Source of the DNA: Dinoroseobacter sp.
GTDB lineage: Bacteria; Pseudomonadota; Alphaproteobacteria; Rhodobacterales; Rhodobacteraceae
Assembly: GCA_030066795.1 (NCBI GenBank)
Contig: JASJAW010000020.1
Location: forward strand, 1-62,779
Reading direction: 5' to 3'
DNA: 62,779 bases
Part shown: positions 25,783 through 34,602 of the stretch, one piece after another
How the letters are laid out: every line of letters starts with the position of its first letter
Position numbering within the stretch: the first letter of the stretch is position 1
Made by a program: the position numbers and the translations under genes
Notes under the pieces: generated by a model
Seen by the model: only the letters and a program-made list of their open reading frames with translations
The model's database searches: none
What the model was told of the DNA's origin: nothing

Positions 25783-26241
25783 TCACATGTCCCGCATCCG
25801 GTTGGTCTGCTGAGCGAGACGCATGGTCTCGTGCTCCTCCATAGCCAAGAGTGCCTGAAGGAGCTCCTGTGCTTCGGGGATATCGGCGCGATTCAGCAGC
25901 TCTCGATAAAGATCGATTGCCTGATTATGGACGTCGAACACCAGTCCACAAATCTCATCGAAGTTCATCTCCGCAAAGGGCTTCGCGGAGTATCGATGGA
26001 GATCAATCGACTCATGCTCCAAGTAGTCATACACCCACGTGTTGAGTGCCTTAGCGTCGGATTTCTGTTCAAAGCCATCGACTATTTTTTCAAGATTAGC
26101 CTCGTGATCAGCGAGGTAACCCAAAAGCATCTTGGTTATTTCGCTTTCGTGTTGCGTCGAACCCTCTGCCAGACGCTCGGCGAGTTGTTGGTGTATCCCC
26201 CGGGTCCAGTCAATGAGATCAGAAATCCTCTGGACTTTCAT
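25783..26241 (-). CDS. Ferritin-like / hemerythrin-like small helical protein
   Basis: This 152-residue protein is predicted all-helical and is rich in His and Glu at positions suited to a di-iron site: LADHEANLEKIVDGFE, YLEHESIDLHRYSAKPF, VFDVHNQAIDLYREL, and AMEEHETMRLAQQ. The spacing resembles ferritin-like or hemerythrin-like four-helix proteins, but I cannot place it in a named family with certainty. A GGAGAT-like site precedes the ATG. It is a single gene. A role in iron or oxygen stress handling is inferred from the fold only. Confidence 0.65.
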   Translation of the reverse strand: MKVQRISDLIDWTRGIHQQLAERLAEGSTQHESEITKMLLGYLADHEANLEKIVDGFEQKSDAKALNTWVYDYLEHESIDLHRYSAKPFAEMNFDEICGLVFDVHNQAIDLYRELLNRADIPEAQELLQALLAMEEHETMRLAQQTNRMRDM

Positions 26242-26497
26242 GATCTTAATCTCCTGTCGATCGGTCTGCAGCGGCTTGCATCGAAGCCAGTCATCTTGCG
26301 CAGAGATCGGAGAGAACTTCCCCGATTACCTGTTTGGGCGCAACGCAGTCATCTGCAGCATATCATTATCAGCCCGTCGGGTGAACGGCTGGACCGGGCC
26401 AGGACATTCGGACATCCTTCGCTGCGCGACGTCCCGGCGTCCGACTAAACGCAAGTGCGATCAAAGCGCTGCCCGATCCACTATGCTCTCTGCGTCG

Positions 26498-28426
26498 TCA
26501 ACTGGGCGAGTACCAGATCGGTGAGGTATAGGCTCTCTCGGTCGTTATCATCGGAACGTAGTCGGGCATTGCGACCCTAAATCGCTTAGCCTCATAGGCC
26601 GTCCAGCGCGGTGTTGGAATTTCGATCACTCTTGCATAATAAAACGCTGGAACAGCTGCATCAAAATCCGGGTCTTCCCAAACTCCGATCAGTTCCGGCT
26701 CACCAATTGTATTGGTCCAGGTTGCGTTGTCGATATCGACAGTGTTGCCCACGTCCGCCAGTTTGCCTTCGCCATCGAGTTCTCGGTCACCGGACCAGGC
26801 GACGTTATAGACCTTCTCCTGAGTTTGCCCGTCTGCATCTAACCACCCTTTCACGATCTGTATGCGATCGAGGTTGCCGGACAGCGGGTCTTTGAGCGCG
26901 GCAAACAGGAATGTCGGCGCGTCGCCTTCCGTGGCAGCGGGAAGATCGGCGCCCATGGGAACGCCCTTTTTATAGCCAGCGTCCGCAGGGAGTCGAAGTG
27001 CCGCGTCGTCTTGCGTGAAATCATAGCCACCGAAGAACCGCACGGTCATGCGAGATCCGGTTGTCGCATAGGTCTCTTTGCGCTTCATCGCGTCAAAAAT
27101 CGCTGCACGTGTGTTGTCTTCCGCCCAGACAGCGCCCAGTCCACCAGCCGCTTGTTTCCAACCGTAAATGGAGAGGTCAGGGTCGGGCGCTTCGATAACG
27201 AGGTGTTCCCAGCGGTTTGGTTCGGGTTCAACACCAGAGTGCTTCCCGAAGAAGTTGTCTTCCTGCGCCGTTGCCATGCCGGTATGAGCGTCTGTCCCGC
27301 CAACCATGCCGAACTTAAAGGGGTTCACGCCAAGCTCCTGCTCGATAAGCATGCCCCGCTTTAAGCCCTCACGGGCGTACTCTCCGGCCAGCATTTCAGG
27401 GACTTTGAGTTCCGTCCCATTAAGGTTCGCAGCATCCCAAGTGTCAAAGTCCGCGAACTCGTCGTCCGGGCTCAAAAACGGGTGTGCTTCTCCATCACCT
27501 TTGATCTGCGTGGCTTCGTAGAGAGGCTCGAACCGCGCGCGGAGGGTCGCGGTTTCTTCGGTCAACGCCGAGCCGTCATAAGCATTCAACGAGAACATAC
27601 GACCGTTCGACAGGTTCCCGTTATGTGCAATGGCAAGGACCTCGCCCCCGGACCGCTCCTCATACTCCGCGAGGAACGCCCAGAGGTCTTCGGGGTTCTT
27701 ACTGTCGTACTGGGAAAACGGGCGGGTTTGGTTCGCACGAAAGCGATCATCGCGAAAGAGCACGTTTCGGTGCAGGTTGTTGGCGCCCTCGGTTGTGTAC
27801 TCATAGCCGATAATGGCTGAAAAGACGCCGGGTTCGTTGAAGCTGTCGGCGAGGGCCGTGTATTCTTCCCACGCGTGCTTGATTGCCTTGGGATTGTCGA
27901 TCGGTGGTTCGTCGCCAGACAGAGATGCCACAATTTCCATTGCGGTATCGAATGCAAGTTGTGCGTCTCCCGCAGTTAAAGCCGCGTACCAAGCTCGTCC
28001 TTGATCGGTTGATAGAACCTCCGCGTCTCCTGCAAGGAGTTGGGGCATCAACCCGTACATCTCTGCGTGGTCCGATACCACCAGCCAGTCGAGTGGGCGA
28101 GATAGTTTAGCCCTCAGACCGTGTGTCGTTGTTACCTCTTCGCCGCGTGCAAAACGAAAGGCCTGCTCTTGTGTCAGACGCGTCATCGTCCCCGCATCAA
28201 CGGATACGGCGGTATGGAGATGGCTGTCCCCCCAAAGCGGGCGCTGTGGAAAGTTCCGGCCCGCGTAGGGCGAGAATTCATCTGGAGCTAAAACGACCTC
28301 GGTGTTTTCTTGCTCTGTCTGAAACTCCTGCGCGATGGAAGGGGCCGTGCAAAAGACGACAAACCCGGTTGTGAGATAAGCCAACGCTTTCACGCCAGCA
28401 GGGAATTTGTGCAAAGAACTGTTCAA
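26498..28426 (-). CDS. Secreted DUF3604-domain protein (PHP-like hydrolase fold)
   Basis: The 642-residue protein starts with a signal peptide (GVKALAYLTTGFVVFCTAPS, cut after IAQ), so it acts in the periplasm. DUF3604 members have PHP-like metal motifs; here RPLWGDSHLHTAVSVDAGT, LVVSDHAEMYGLM, VLAIAHNGNLSNG and MVGGTDAHTGMATAQED provide the His/Asp ligands in order. The C-terminus ends with the typical ERAYTSPIWYSP. The family is common in marine bacteria, and its substrate is unknown. The start is a TTG at 28426 behind a good GGAGGG site. It is a single-gene unit, downstream of and in the same direction as the frc operon. Confidence 0.85.
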   Translation of the reverse strand: MNSSLHKFPAGVKALAYLTTGFVVFCTAPSIAQEFQTEQENTEVVLAPDEFSPYAGRNFPQRPLWGDSHLHTAVSVDAGTMTRLTQEQAFRFARGEEVTTTHGLRAKLSRPLDWLVVSDHAEMYGLMPQLLAGDAEVLSTDQGRAWYAALTAGDAQLAFDTAMEIVASLSGDEPPIDNPKAIKHAWEEYTALADSFNEPGVFSAIIGYEYTTEGANNLHRNVLFRDDRFRANQTRPFSQYDSKNPEDLWAFLAEYEERSGGEVLAIAHNGNLSNGRMFSLNAYDGSALTEETATLRARFEPLYEATQIKGDGEAHPFLSPDDEFADFDTWDAANLNGTELKVPEMLAGEYAREGLKRGMLIEQELGVNPFKFGMVGGTDAHTGMATAQEDNFFGKHSGVEPEPNRWEHLVIEAPDPDLSIYGWKQAAGGLGAVWAEDNTRAAIFDAMKRKETYATTGSRMTVRFFGGYDFTQDDAALRLPADAGYKKGVPMGADLPAATEGDAPTFLFAALKDPLSGNLDRIQIVKGWLDADGQTQEKVYNVAWSGDRELDGEGKLADVGNTVDIDNATWTNTIGEPELIGVWEDPDFDAAVPAFYYARVIEIPTPRWTAYEAKRFRVAMPDYVPMITTERAYTSPIWYSPS

Positions 28427-28635
28427 TTAATTGCCCTCCAAATAATCTCTTCACGGGCATAGCCCCATTAAAGAATAACGGAAGGTTACCATGATTGCGG
28501 GTGGATAAGATGAGTTTTCTTACCGTGTAGAGCTTACGCAGTGGTGTTGTTCTTCTGCGGTGAGGGCCTTCCGCCAAAGGCAATCAACCGAACGGTATTG
28601 GCCGACTATAACCGGCTTGCGTGACAGCTCTACAG

Positions 28636-28652
28636 GCGAAGCAGACCTTCGC
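28636..28652 (-). other. Hairpin downstream of the frc operon
   Basis: GCGAAG and CTTCGC flank five bases, about 30 bases past the fsa stop. It lacks a T-run; it may stabilise the 3' end of the operon message or help termination. Confidence 0.35.
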
Positions 28653-28681
28653 GAGACTTTGTGAGTGCGGGCATATGTGGC

Positions 28682-29335
28682 TTAAAGAATGGACTGGCCG
28701 GTTGCGCTCCAGTCTTTCAGGAACTGGCTGAGCCCTTTGTCGGTAAGTGGATGTTGCACCAGACTTCTAATCACGTTTGGCGGGATGGTTGCGATGTCTG
28801 ACCCAGCCAAGGCAGCTCGTGTAACGTGATTGGGCGAGCGGATCGAGGCTGCAATGATTTCGGTTTCGATCCCGTAATTGTCGTAGATCGCCCGGATGTC
28901 CTCGATCAGCTCTGTGCCGTCCAGGTTTATGTCGTCCAGACGGCCAATGAAGGGAGAGACGTATGTTGCACCTGCCTTTGCGGCCAAAAGCGCCTGGTTG
29001 GCGGAAAAGCAAAGCGTGACGTTGGTAGGGATGCCAGCGCGCTTGAAGTGCGCACACGCCCGCAAACCTTCCATGGTCAAGGGAAGCTTCACAACGACAT
29101 TGGGAGCGATCTGTGCCAGATTTTCGCCCTCCGCGATCATGCCCGGTGTGTCCAATGCGGAGACTTCTGCAGATACTGGCGTATCCGTGAGCCTGCATAT
29201 CTCCGCGACAACCTCTTTAAAGTCGCAACCCGATTTGGCGATCAGACTGGGATTGGTGGTGACGCCATCCAAGAAGTCGGTCTCCAGCAGGTCTCTGATT
29301 TCTTTAACTTCTGCGGTATCTACAAAGAACTTCAT
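28682..29335 (-). CDS. fsa: Fructose-6-phosphate aldolase / small transaldolase
   Basis: This is a 217-residue class I enzyme of the TalC/FSA group. It either cleaves fructose 6-phosphate to dihydroxyacetone and glyceraldehyde 3-phosphate or moves a three-carbon unit as a transaldolase. [16 protein letters not shown] is the family start, [11 protein letters not shown] follows, and the Schiff-base lysine is in [34 protein letters not shown] and [16 protein letters not shown] complete the barrel. It is the last gene of the frc operon, about 130 bases after frcK, which fits a pathway from imported fructose (or a similar sugar) via a phosphate to C3 units. Confidence 0.9.
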   Translation of the reverse strand: MKFFVDTAEVKEIRDLLETDFLDGVTTNPSLIAKSGCDFKEVVAEICRLTDTPVSAEVSALDTPGMIAEGENLAQIAPNVVVKLPLTMEGLRACAHFKRAGIPTNVTLCFSANQALLAAKAGATYVSPFIGRLDDINLDGTELIEDIRAIYDNYGIETEIIAASIRSPNHVTRAALAGSDIATIPPNVIRSLVQHPLTDKGLSQFLKDWSATGQSIL

Positions 29336-29466
29336 TCGGTGTTCTCCACGTGCAAGTTGTGAAACCGGTGAAAGGCCTTATGGCCTCCACGGATTTCGGT
29401 GATAGTGGCATTTCGGGGGGCCGGCTTCGTGCACTGCAGGTTCGCGCGGCACCGAAAACGGTCGGA

Positions 29467-30150
29467 TCAATAGGCGTAGCGTACGCCAAATTCGGTGTAG
29501 TTTTGGGTCAAGTGCAGGTCTGCAGATATGCTTTCGGTCACCACAAGCTCCGCATTGGGCAGGTCGTTGCCCGTCGTGCGCAGCAAGGCGGCTTCCGGGT
29601 CAAGACCATGCTTCAGCCACCTTTGTTTCAGCCGATCTTTCAGAGCGTCCATACTCGGGCAAACAAAGACAGTTGCTGCAAACACATCCTGCAGCGATGC
29701 CCAAGGCTGTTCGCGCAGTAACAAGTAGTTGCCTTCAACGACCACCACGGGCGTATCGGGCTGGATCGCGATGGAGTTTGCGATAGAGAGGTCCATCTGC
29801 CGATCGAACTTGGGGTAAAAGGTCTCCCGATCGACGTTCTGCAATCGGATTACCGCTTGGCAAAAGCCCTCTGCGTTGAACGTTTCTGGTGCGCCTTTTC
29901 TGGACAAGAGCCCGCGGGACTCGAGCAACCGATTGTCCAGATGGTACCCATCCATGGGCAGGAGGACCGCATGCGGGGTGGTGGATGGGTTTTCGGCATT
30001 CAACGCGAGTACTACAGACTCCGCCAGCGTCGACTTCCCAGAAGCCGGAGGGCCGGCAATTCCGATGATCGTGCGACCACTCGCCTTCCGTTTCGACGCA
30101 ATCAGATCGAGTACCAGCCCGAGATCCCGTTCCATCGACGTGGAGGTCAT
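29467..30150 (-). CDS. frcK: Sugar/nucleoside kinase family protein (FrcK-like)
   Basis: This P-loop kinase of 227 residues belongs to the uridine-kinase / pantothenate-kinase-like group. Walker A is GIAGPPASGKSTLAES, followed by VLLPMDGYHLDN, FNAEGFCQAVIRL, VVVEGNYLLL and a lid-like region RLKQRWLKHGLDPEAA. In Sinorhizobium meliloti the frcBCA transporter operon ends with frcK, a kinase of this kind, and the gene order here is the same. It probably phosphorylates the imported sugar, though the acceptor is not proven for the family. The ATG overlaps the frcA stop by four bases, which indicates coupling. Confidence 0.85.
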   Translation of the reverse strand: MTSTSMERDLGLVLDLIASKRKASGRTIIGIAGPPASGKSTLAESVVLALNAENPSTTPHAVLLPMDGYHLDNRLLESRGLLSRKGAPETFNAEGFCQAVIRLQNVDRETFYPKFDRQMDLSIANSIAIQPDTPVVVVEGNYLLLREQPWASLQDVFAATVFVCPSMDALKDRLKQRWLKHGLDPEAALLRTTGNDLPNAELVVTESISADLHLTQNYTEFGVRYAY

Positions 30151-30932
30151 GCCGCAACGCCTGCCTCTTGCGGTGTCATGGCGCCAGTCATTAGTGCCAC
30201 GGCATCAGACATCGAAATGTCCTTCGGGTTCACGGTGCAAAGTCGTTTCCCCAATCTGTGAATGTGAATTCTATCCGCTAGTTCAAAGACATGGGGCATA
30301 TTGTGGCTGATCAAGATGATCGGAATGCCTCGTGCCTTTACGTCCTGGATCAACTCGAGAACCCGCCGACTTTCCTTCACCCCCAAAGCCGCGGTGGGCT
30401 CGTCCATGATGATGAATTTGGAGGCAAAGGCCGCTGCGCGTGCAACTGCGACCCCCTGGCGTTGACCACCCGAAAGCGTCTCGACCGCCTGATTGATCGA
30501 CTGAACGGTCATAAGGCCAAGTTCAGTGAGTTTATCACGGGCGAATTTTTCCATCGCGGGGCGATCCAACTGTCGGAAATATTTGCCCATGAAGCCTTCT
30601 TTGCGAATTTCTCGTCCCATGAACATATTGTCTGCGATTGAGAGGGCAGGGGACATGGCAAGTTGCTGATAGACGATCTCGATGCCCATGTTGCGCGCAT
30701 CGATGGGCGAGGTGAAATTGACCGGTTTGCCCTCGATCAAGATCTCGCCTTCGTCAGGAATTGTCGCCCCACAAATGGCTTTCACGATAGAGGACTTGCC
30801 AGCACCATTGTCGCCGATGACCGCGAGGATCTCGTTTTGGCGAAGTTCGAAGTCCGAGTGGTCGATCGCAGTGACATGGCCATAGCGTTTCACGATGCCG
30901 CGACCCTGCACGATTGGAGTTTGATCAGGCAT
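30147..30932 (-). CDS. frcA: Fructose/ribose-type ABC transporter ATP-binding protein FrcA
   Basis: This is the ATPase of a CUT2-type sugar importer, but with a single ATPase domain (about 261 residues) rather than the double domain of RbsA; single-domain FrcA is typical of the frc system. Walker A is GDNGAGKSS, the signature is LSGGQRQGVAVARAA, Walker B is FIIMDEPTAALG, and the switch region is ILISHNMPHVFELADR. The ATG at 30932 shares its first base with the last base of the frcC stop; the longer open frame lies within frcC. It overlaps frcK by four bases at the other end. Confidence 0.92.
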   Translation of the reverse strand: MPDQTPIVQGRGIVKRYGHVTAIDHSDFELRQNEILAVIGDNGAGKSSIVKAICGATIPDEGEILIEGKPVNFTSPIDARNMGIEIVYQQLAMSPALSIADNMFMGREIRKEGFMGKYFRQLDRPAMEKFARDKLTELGLMTVQSINQAVETLSGGQRQGVAVARAAAFASKFIIMDEPTAALGVKESRRVLELIQDVKARGIPIILISHNMPHVFELADRIHIHRLGKRLCTVNPKDISMSDAVALMTGAMTPQEAGVAA

Positions 30933-32002
30933 TATCCCGACACCTTTCTGATCCATTGGTCGACGGCAACAGCCGCGATGATGAGAACGCCGATAAGCAG
31001 GAAGGTCCATTGCGCATCAGCGCCAAGGAGCCTCAGGCCCAAGGTGAATACACCGACAATCAAGGCCCCAAAAAGAGATCCGAGGATTGAGCCACGTCCG
31101 CCAAAAAGAGAAATGCCACCTATCACAACCGCGGTAATGCTCTCGATGTTGGCAAGTTGCCCTGAGGTGGGAGAGACTGAGCCAATTCGACCGATTAGTG
31201 CCCAGCCGGCAAAGGCACAGATCAAGCCCGAGAGCATGTAGACCGACATCAGTGTCTTGTGGACATTTACGCCCGACAGTTCAGCCGCTTCGGGGTCGTC
31301 GCCCACCGCATAGACATGTCTGCCCCACGCTGTGTGTCTAAGTGCATAAGCGAGTCCGAAGATCAGGACGAGCATGAAGACTACGCCCACGGTGAACACG
31401 GCGCCGCCAAAACTAAATTTCGTTCCAAAGATCTGCAGCAGCGGTGCGTTCGCCTCGATGTCTTGCGCGCGGATGGTTTCATTTTGTGAGTAGAGGAAAT
31501 TCGTGGCCAGCACGATCTGCCACATGCCAAGCGTCACAATGAAGGGCGGCAATTTCACCCGACTGACGAGCCAGCCATTAACCGCTCCAATCAGTGTCCC
31601 GACCATCAATCCGCAAACGACCGCCACTGTGGGGGGGAGGCCATACCGGAAGGTGAACTGGCCCATGACCACCGATGACATGACCATTATGGCGCCAACG
31701 CTTAGGTCGATTCCTGCCGTTAAAATGACCAGACTTTGCGCGGCCGCTACGATCCCGACGATCTGAACCTGTTGTAAGATGAGCGTCATCGCGAAGGGCG
31801 AAAAAAACCTTGATCCCAGCAGCAACCCGAAGATCACAATCGCAGCAAGCAACACAATCAGGGGCACTAAAGACGGGTTCACGTGCAAAAGGTGCTGAAG
31901 TTTTCCGACAAAGCCCGTGTTGTGGTCGTCAAACTCGGCGACGGCCTCGCTCCGGCTCGCGGCAGCTTCGAAATCTTCTGGGTTGGTGTTTGCTTTTGAC
32001 AT
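30932..32002 (-). CDS. frcC: Fructose/ribose-type ABC transporter permease FrcC
   Basis: This CUT2-type inner-membrane permease has 356 residues and about ten membrane segments. Family signatures are present: LTAGIDLSVGAIMVMSSVV and the late VVIGGISLFGGRGSILGSLF, followed by VDQWIRKVSG at the end. The N-terminus has a soluble stretch of about 40 residues before the first segment. It follows frcB after 126 bases that contain a strong hairpin, and its stop touches the frcA start. Substrates reported for frc systems include fructose, mannose and ribose. Confidence 0.93.
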   Translation of the reverse strand: MSKANTNPEDFEAAASRSEAVAEFDDHNTGFVGKLQHLLHVNPSLVPLIVLLAAIVIFGLLLGSRFFSPFAMTLILQQVQIVGIVAAAQSLVILTAGIDLSVGAIMVMSSVVMGQFTFRYGLPPTVAVVCGLMVGTLIGAVNGWLVSRVKLPPFIVTLGMWQIVLATNFLYSQNETIRAQDIEANAPLLQIFGTKFSFGGAVFTVGVVFMLVLIFGLAYALRHTAWGRHVYAVGDDPEAAELSGVNVHKTLMSVYMLSGLICAFAGWALIGRIGSVSPTSGQLANIESITAVVIGGISLFGGRGSILGSLFGALIVGVFTLGLRLLGADAQWTFLLIGVLIIAAVAVDQWIRKVSG

Positions 32003-32092
32003 TACGATCTATCCCTCCCAAAGGAGTCGCGGTCTTGGTCACGTGCCAAGAACCGTGGCAGATGACGTCTCATTTGTCGCTTAGTGAGGTGC

Positions 32093-32115
32093 CGGAGGGT
32101 GCAGAGCACCCTCCG
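32093..32115 (-). other. Strong hairpin in the frcB-frcC gap
   Basis: CGGAGGGTGC and GCACCCTCCG form a perfect 10-bp stem with a 3-base loop, starting about 14 bases past the frcB stop. No T-run follows. It probably protects the frcB message and keeps frcB expression above that of frcCAK. Confidence 0.65.
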
Positions 32116-32128
32116 AAAGAACGCTGGA

Positions 32129-33154
32129 TCAGCCCCAGCAGAGATCCATGCCTTCGGCGACAGAGATCGATTCAACGCCATCGGCCGCCTTGTCGGTAAC
32201 CAGTGCAACGCCGGTGTCAAAGAAGTCCTTACCGGGAGTGTTTTCCGGCTTGGCGCCAGTGTCCGCCCAATTCTTTACCGCCTCAACCCCGAGTGACGCC
32301 ATCAGCAGCGGGTATTGCTGAGACGTGGCACCGATAACGCCGTCCGCCACGTTCTGCACGCCGGGACAGCCGCCGTCTACGGAGACAATCAGAACATCGT
32401 TTTCGCGCCCGATGGATTTGAGCGCTTCATAGGCACCCGCTGCCGCCGGTTCGTTGATCGTGTGCACAACATTGATGTTCGGGTTTTTGGCCAGAAGGTT
32501 TTCCATCGCGCGACGGCCTCCTTCTTCGTTGCCATCGGTTACGTCGCTGCCCACAAGGCGCGGGTCGTCTTCGTCACCGATGACATTTGGGTCAGCGAGA
32601 TCAACACCAAACCCTTGCAGAAAACCCTGGTTGCGGAGAACGTCCACAGTGGGTTGGCTCACGTTCAGGTCAAGCGTGGCAATCACGGCATCATCAGCTG
32701 CGTCGCCCATCGTTGCCTTGGCCCACTGCCCGATGAGCAAGCCAGCCAGGAAGTTATCCGTTGCAAAGGTTGCATCGGCTGCATCGATCGGGCTGAGAGG
32801 CGTATCCAGCGCGATGACAAGAAGACCCGCCTCGCGGGCTTGCTGCACGGCGGGTACGATCGAAGAAGTGTCGGACGCCGTAAGGAGAATGCCTTTCGCG
32901 CCGTCGAGAATGCAGGTTTCAATCGCCTGCACCTGTGTCTCGTGATCACCGTCAATTTTGCCGGCGAAGGCTTTCAGGGTCATGCCAAGCTCTTCGGCTT
33001 TGGCGGTCGCGCCTTCTTTCATCTTTACAAAGAACGGGTTGGTATCGGTCTTGGTGATGAGGCAAACGGTTGTGCCGTGGCTGCCGGCAAATGCGCTGCC
33101 AGCCATGACGGATAAGGCCAACGCCGACGCGCCAGCGAGTGCTGAAAGTTTCAA
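32129..33154 (-). CDS. frcB: Fructose/ribose-type ABC transporter binding protein FrcB
   Basis: This is the periplasmic receptor of the CUT2 importer. From the TTG at 33154, which has a GGGAGGAAG site, it starts with a signal peptide ([20 protein letters not shown], cut after FAG). The mature part has [60 protein letters not shown] and [16 protein letters not shown], typical of ribose/fructose-binding proteins of the periplasmic-binding/LacI fold. About 341 residues is normal. It is first in the operon, with a hairpin leader and the FrcR operator upstream. The longer open frame runs through the operator region and is rejected. Confidence 0.92.
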   Translation of the reverse strand: MKLSALAGASALALSVMAGSAFAGSHGTTVCLITKTDTNPFFVKMKEGATAKAEELGMTLKAFAGKIDGDHETQVQAIETCILDGAKGILLTASDTSSIVPAVQQAREAGLLVIALDTPLSPIDAADATFATDNFLAGLLIGQWAKATMGDAADDAVIATLDLNVSQPTVDVLRNQGFLQGFGVDLADPNVIGDEDDPRLVGSDVTDGNEEGGRRAMENLLAKNPNINVVHTINEPAAAGAYEALKSIGRENDVLIVSVDGGCPGVQNVADGVIGATSQQYPLLMASLGVEAVKNWADTGAKPENTPGKDFFDTGVALVTDKAADGVESISVAEGMDLCWG

Positions 33155-33180
33155 GGTTCTTCCTCCCAATTTATCCCTGT

Positions 33181-33197
33181 CCCCGCCGGAGGCGGGG
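33181..33197 (-). other. GC-rich leader hairpin upstream of frcB
   Basis: CCCCGCC and GGCGGGG flank three bases. It lies between the operator and the frcB ribosome site, so it would be in the 5' untranslated leader. It may stabilise the message. Confidence 0.45.
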
Positions 33198-33257
33198 AGA
33201 GCAGCGGCGCTTCCGCCTTCTGCTCGCACTGTCAGAGTTGTCGGATTCGGTGCACCT

Positions 33258-33294
33258 GTCAATAATAAATAAATCACTCTTATTTATTATTGAC
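33258..33294. promoter_or_regulatory. FrcR operator: perfect inverted repeat with 15-base arms
   Basis: GTCAATAATAAATAA and TTATTTATTATTGAC are exact reverse complements separated by seven bases. The site lies between frcB (start 33154) and frcR (start 33338). ROK regulators such as NagC and Mlc bind AT-rich dyads with TTATTT/AATAA arms, which this resembles, so it is very likely the FrcR site controlling both genes. Confidence 0.8.
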
Positions 33295-33337
33295 CCATTG
33301 ATTTCTTCTCCGCATGATCTGCGAAGGAGGACGAGAA

Positions 33338-34540
33338 ATGCCGGCGACAACGACGGACGAGGAGGACGCGCGCCCACGGGCTTCCGGGGTCCGAGGAACC
33401 AATCAAAGCGGCATGAGAGCGCGGAACGAACGCCTCGTTCTGTCACTGGTCAGGCAGCATTACGCGCTTGCCAAGGCGGAGATTGCCCGCATGACTGGAC
33501 TCTCCGCCCAAACAGTCTCAGTCATCATGCGAGAGCTTGAGAGCGAAGGTCTCCTTCTGCGCGGAGAACCCTTGCGTGGCCGCGTTGGTCAACCATCTAT
33601 TCCTATGCGCCTGAATCCCGAAGGCGCGTATTTTCTGGGTCTCAAAGTCGGCCGACGCAGTGCGGAGCTTGTACTTACTGACTTTCTCGGGGCTGTGATT
33701 TCACGCGAGCGCAGAACCTACGATTACCCGCGGCCGGACGAAACACTGGCCTTTGCAAAAGACAGCATTGGTCGTCTCACCGAGGGTATGCCGCGTGCTC
33801 ATCGCTCGAGAATTGCCGGCATGGGGATCGCTATGCCGTTTTTTCTGTGGGATTGGGCGCAGACGCTTCAGGTTCCGCCAGAAGCGATGGCAGCTTGGCG
33901 AACGGCGGATTTGAAAGGCAGCCTGGAAAAAGAGCATGATTTTCCAATCTTCCTTCAAAATGATGCTACTGCAGCTTGCGGGGCGGAGCTTGTGTTTGGT
34001 CCGCAAGATGGTCCACGCGACTTTCTTTACTTTTATGTTGGATTTTTTATCGGCGGCGGTGTTGTTCTGAACGGCCGCATCTTCTCAGGACGCGGGAATT
34101 CCGGTGCGTTGGGCCCTCTGCCGATCCCTGGCCGAACAGGGAAGATCGGGTCTTTGATCGATGTGGCGAGTCTGTATTTGCTGGAACGCAAGGTCGTGAA
34201 GTCTGGGCAAACTGCGAACGCGATTTGGGAAGATCCTGAACTCTGGGACATTCCTGAGGAATTACTCCGTGACTGGATTGCGGAGGCAGCAAGCGGAATT
34301 GCGCACGCTATCAAGGCCTCGTGCAGCCTGATCGATTTCGAGTGTGCGAAGATCGATGGGTGGATGCCAGCACCGGTGCTGCTGCGCTTAATTTCTGAAG
34401 TTGAGCGTTGCCTCTCCGAACTCGATATGACCGGTCTGGAATGCCCGACAGTGGTTCAGGGAGCTATTGGGCCTGACGCACGTGCGCTCGGGGCCGCGAG
34501 CCTTCCTTTGTCAGGCAGGTATCTTGTGGACAGCGAGTAG
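33338..34540 (+). CDS. frcR: ROK-family transcriptional regulator (FrcR-like)
   Basis: The 400-residue protein has an N-terminal winged helix (IARMTGLSAQTVSVIMRELE, about residues 49-68) and a C-terminal ROK sugar-kinase-like domain (LGLKVGRRSAELVLTD, FLQNDATAACGAELVFG, and FFIGGGVVLNGRIFSGRG). The ROK zinc motif CxCGxxGC does not appear: where it would be expected the sequence reads IPGRTGKIGSLIDVASL, as in several alphaproteobacterial members. The ATG at 33338 has an excellent GGAGG site; the upstream in-frame start lacks one. It is divergent from frcBCAK-fsa with a long perfect dyad between, matching frcR of S. meliloti. Confidence 0.88.
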   Translation: MPATTTDEEDARPRASGVRGTNQSGMRARNERLVLSLVRQHYALAKAEIARMTGLSAQTVSVIMRELESEGLLLRGEPLRGRVGQPSIPMRLNPEGAYFLGLKVGRRSAELVLTDFLGAVISRERRTYDYPRPDETLAFAKDSIGRLTEGMPRAHRSRIAGMGIAMPFFLWDWAQTLQVPPEAMAAWRTADLKGSLEKEHDFPIFLQNDATAACGAELVFGPQDGPRDFLYFYVGFFIGGGVVLNGRIFSGRGNSGALGPLPIPGRTGKIGSLIDVASLYLLERKVVKSGQTANAIWEDPELWDIPEELLRDWIAEAASGIAHAIKASCSLIDFECAKIDGWMPAPVLLRLISEVERCLSELDMTGLECPTVVQGAIGPDARALGAASLPLSGRYLVDSE

Positions 34541-34602
34541 TCCTCTGTTTTCCGTGTCAGCGTGTAGCTAAAGGGGCGATTCAACTTTGCATCTTGAAAT
34601 GT

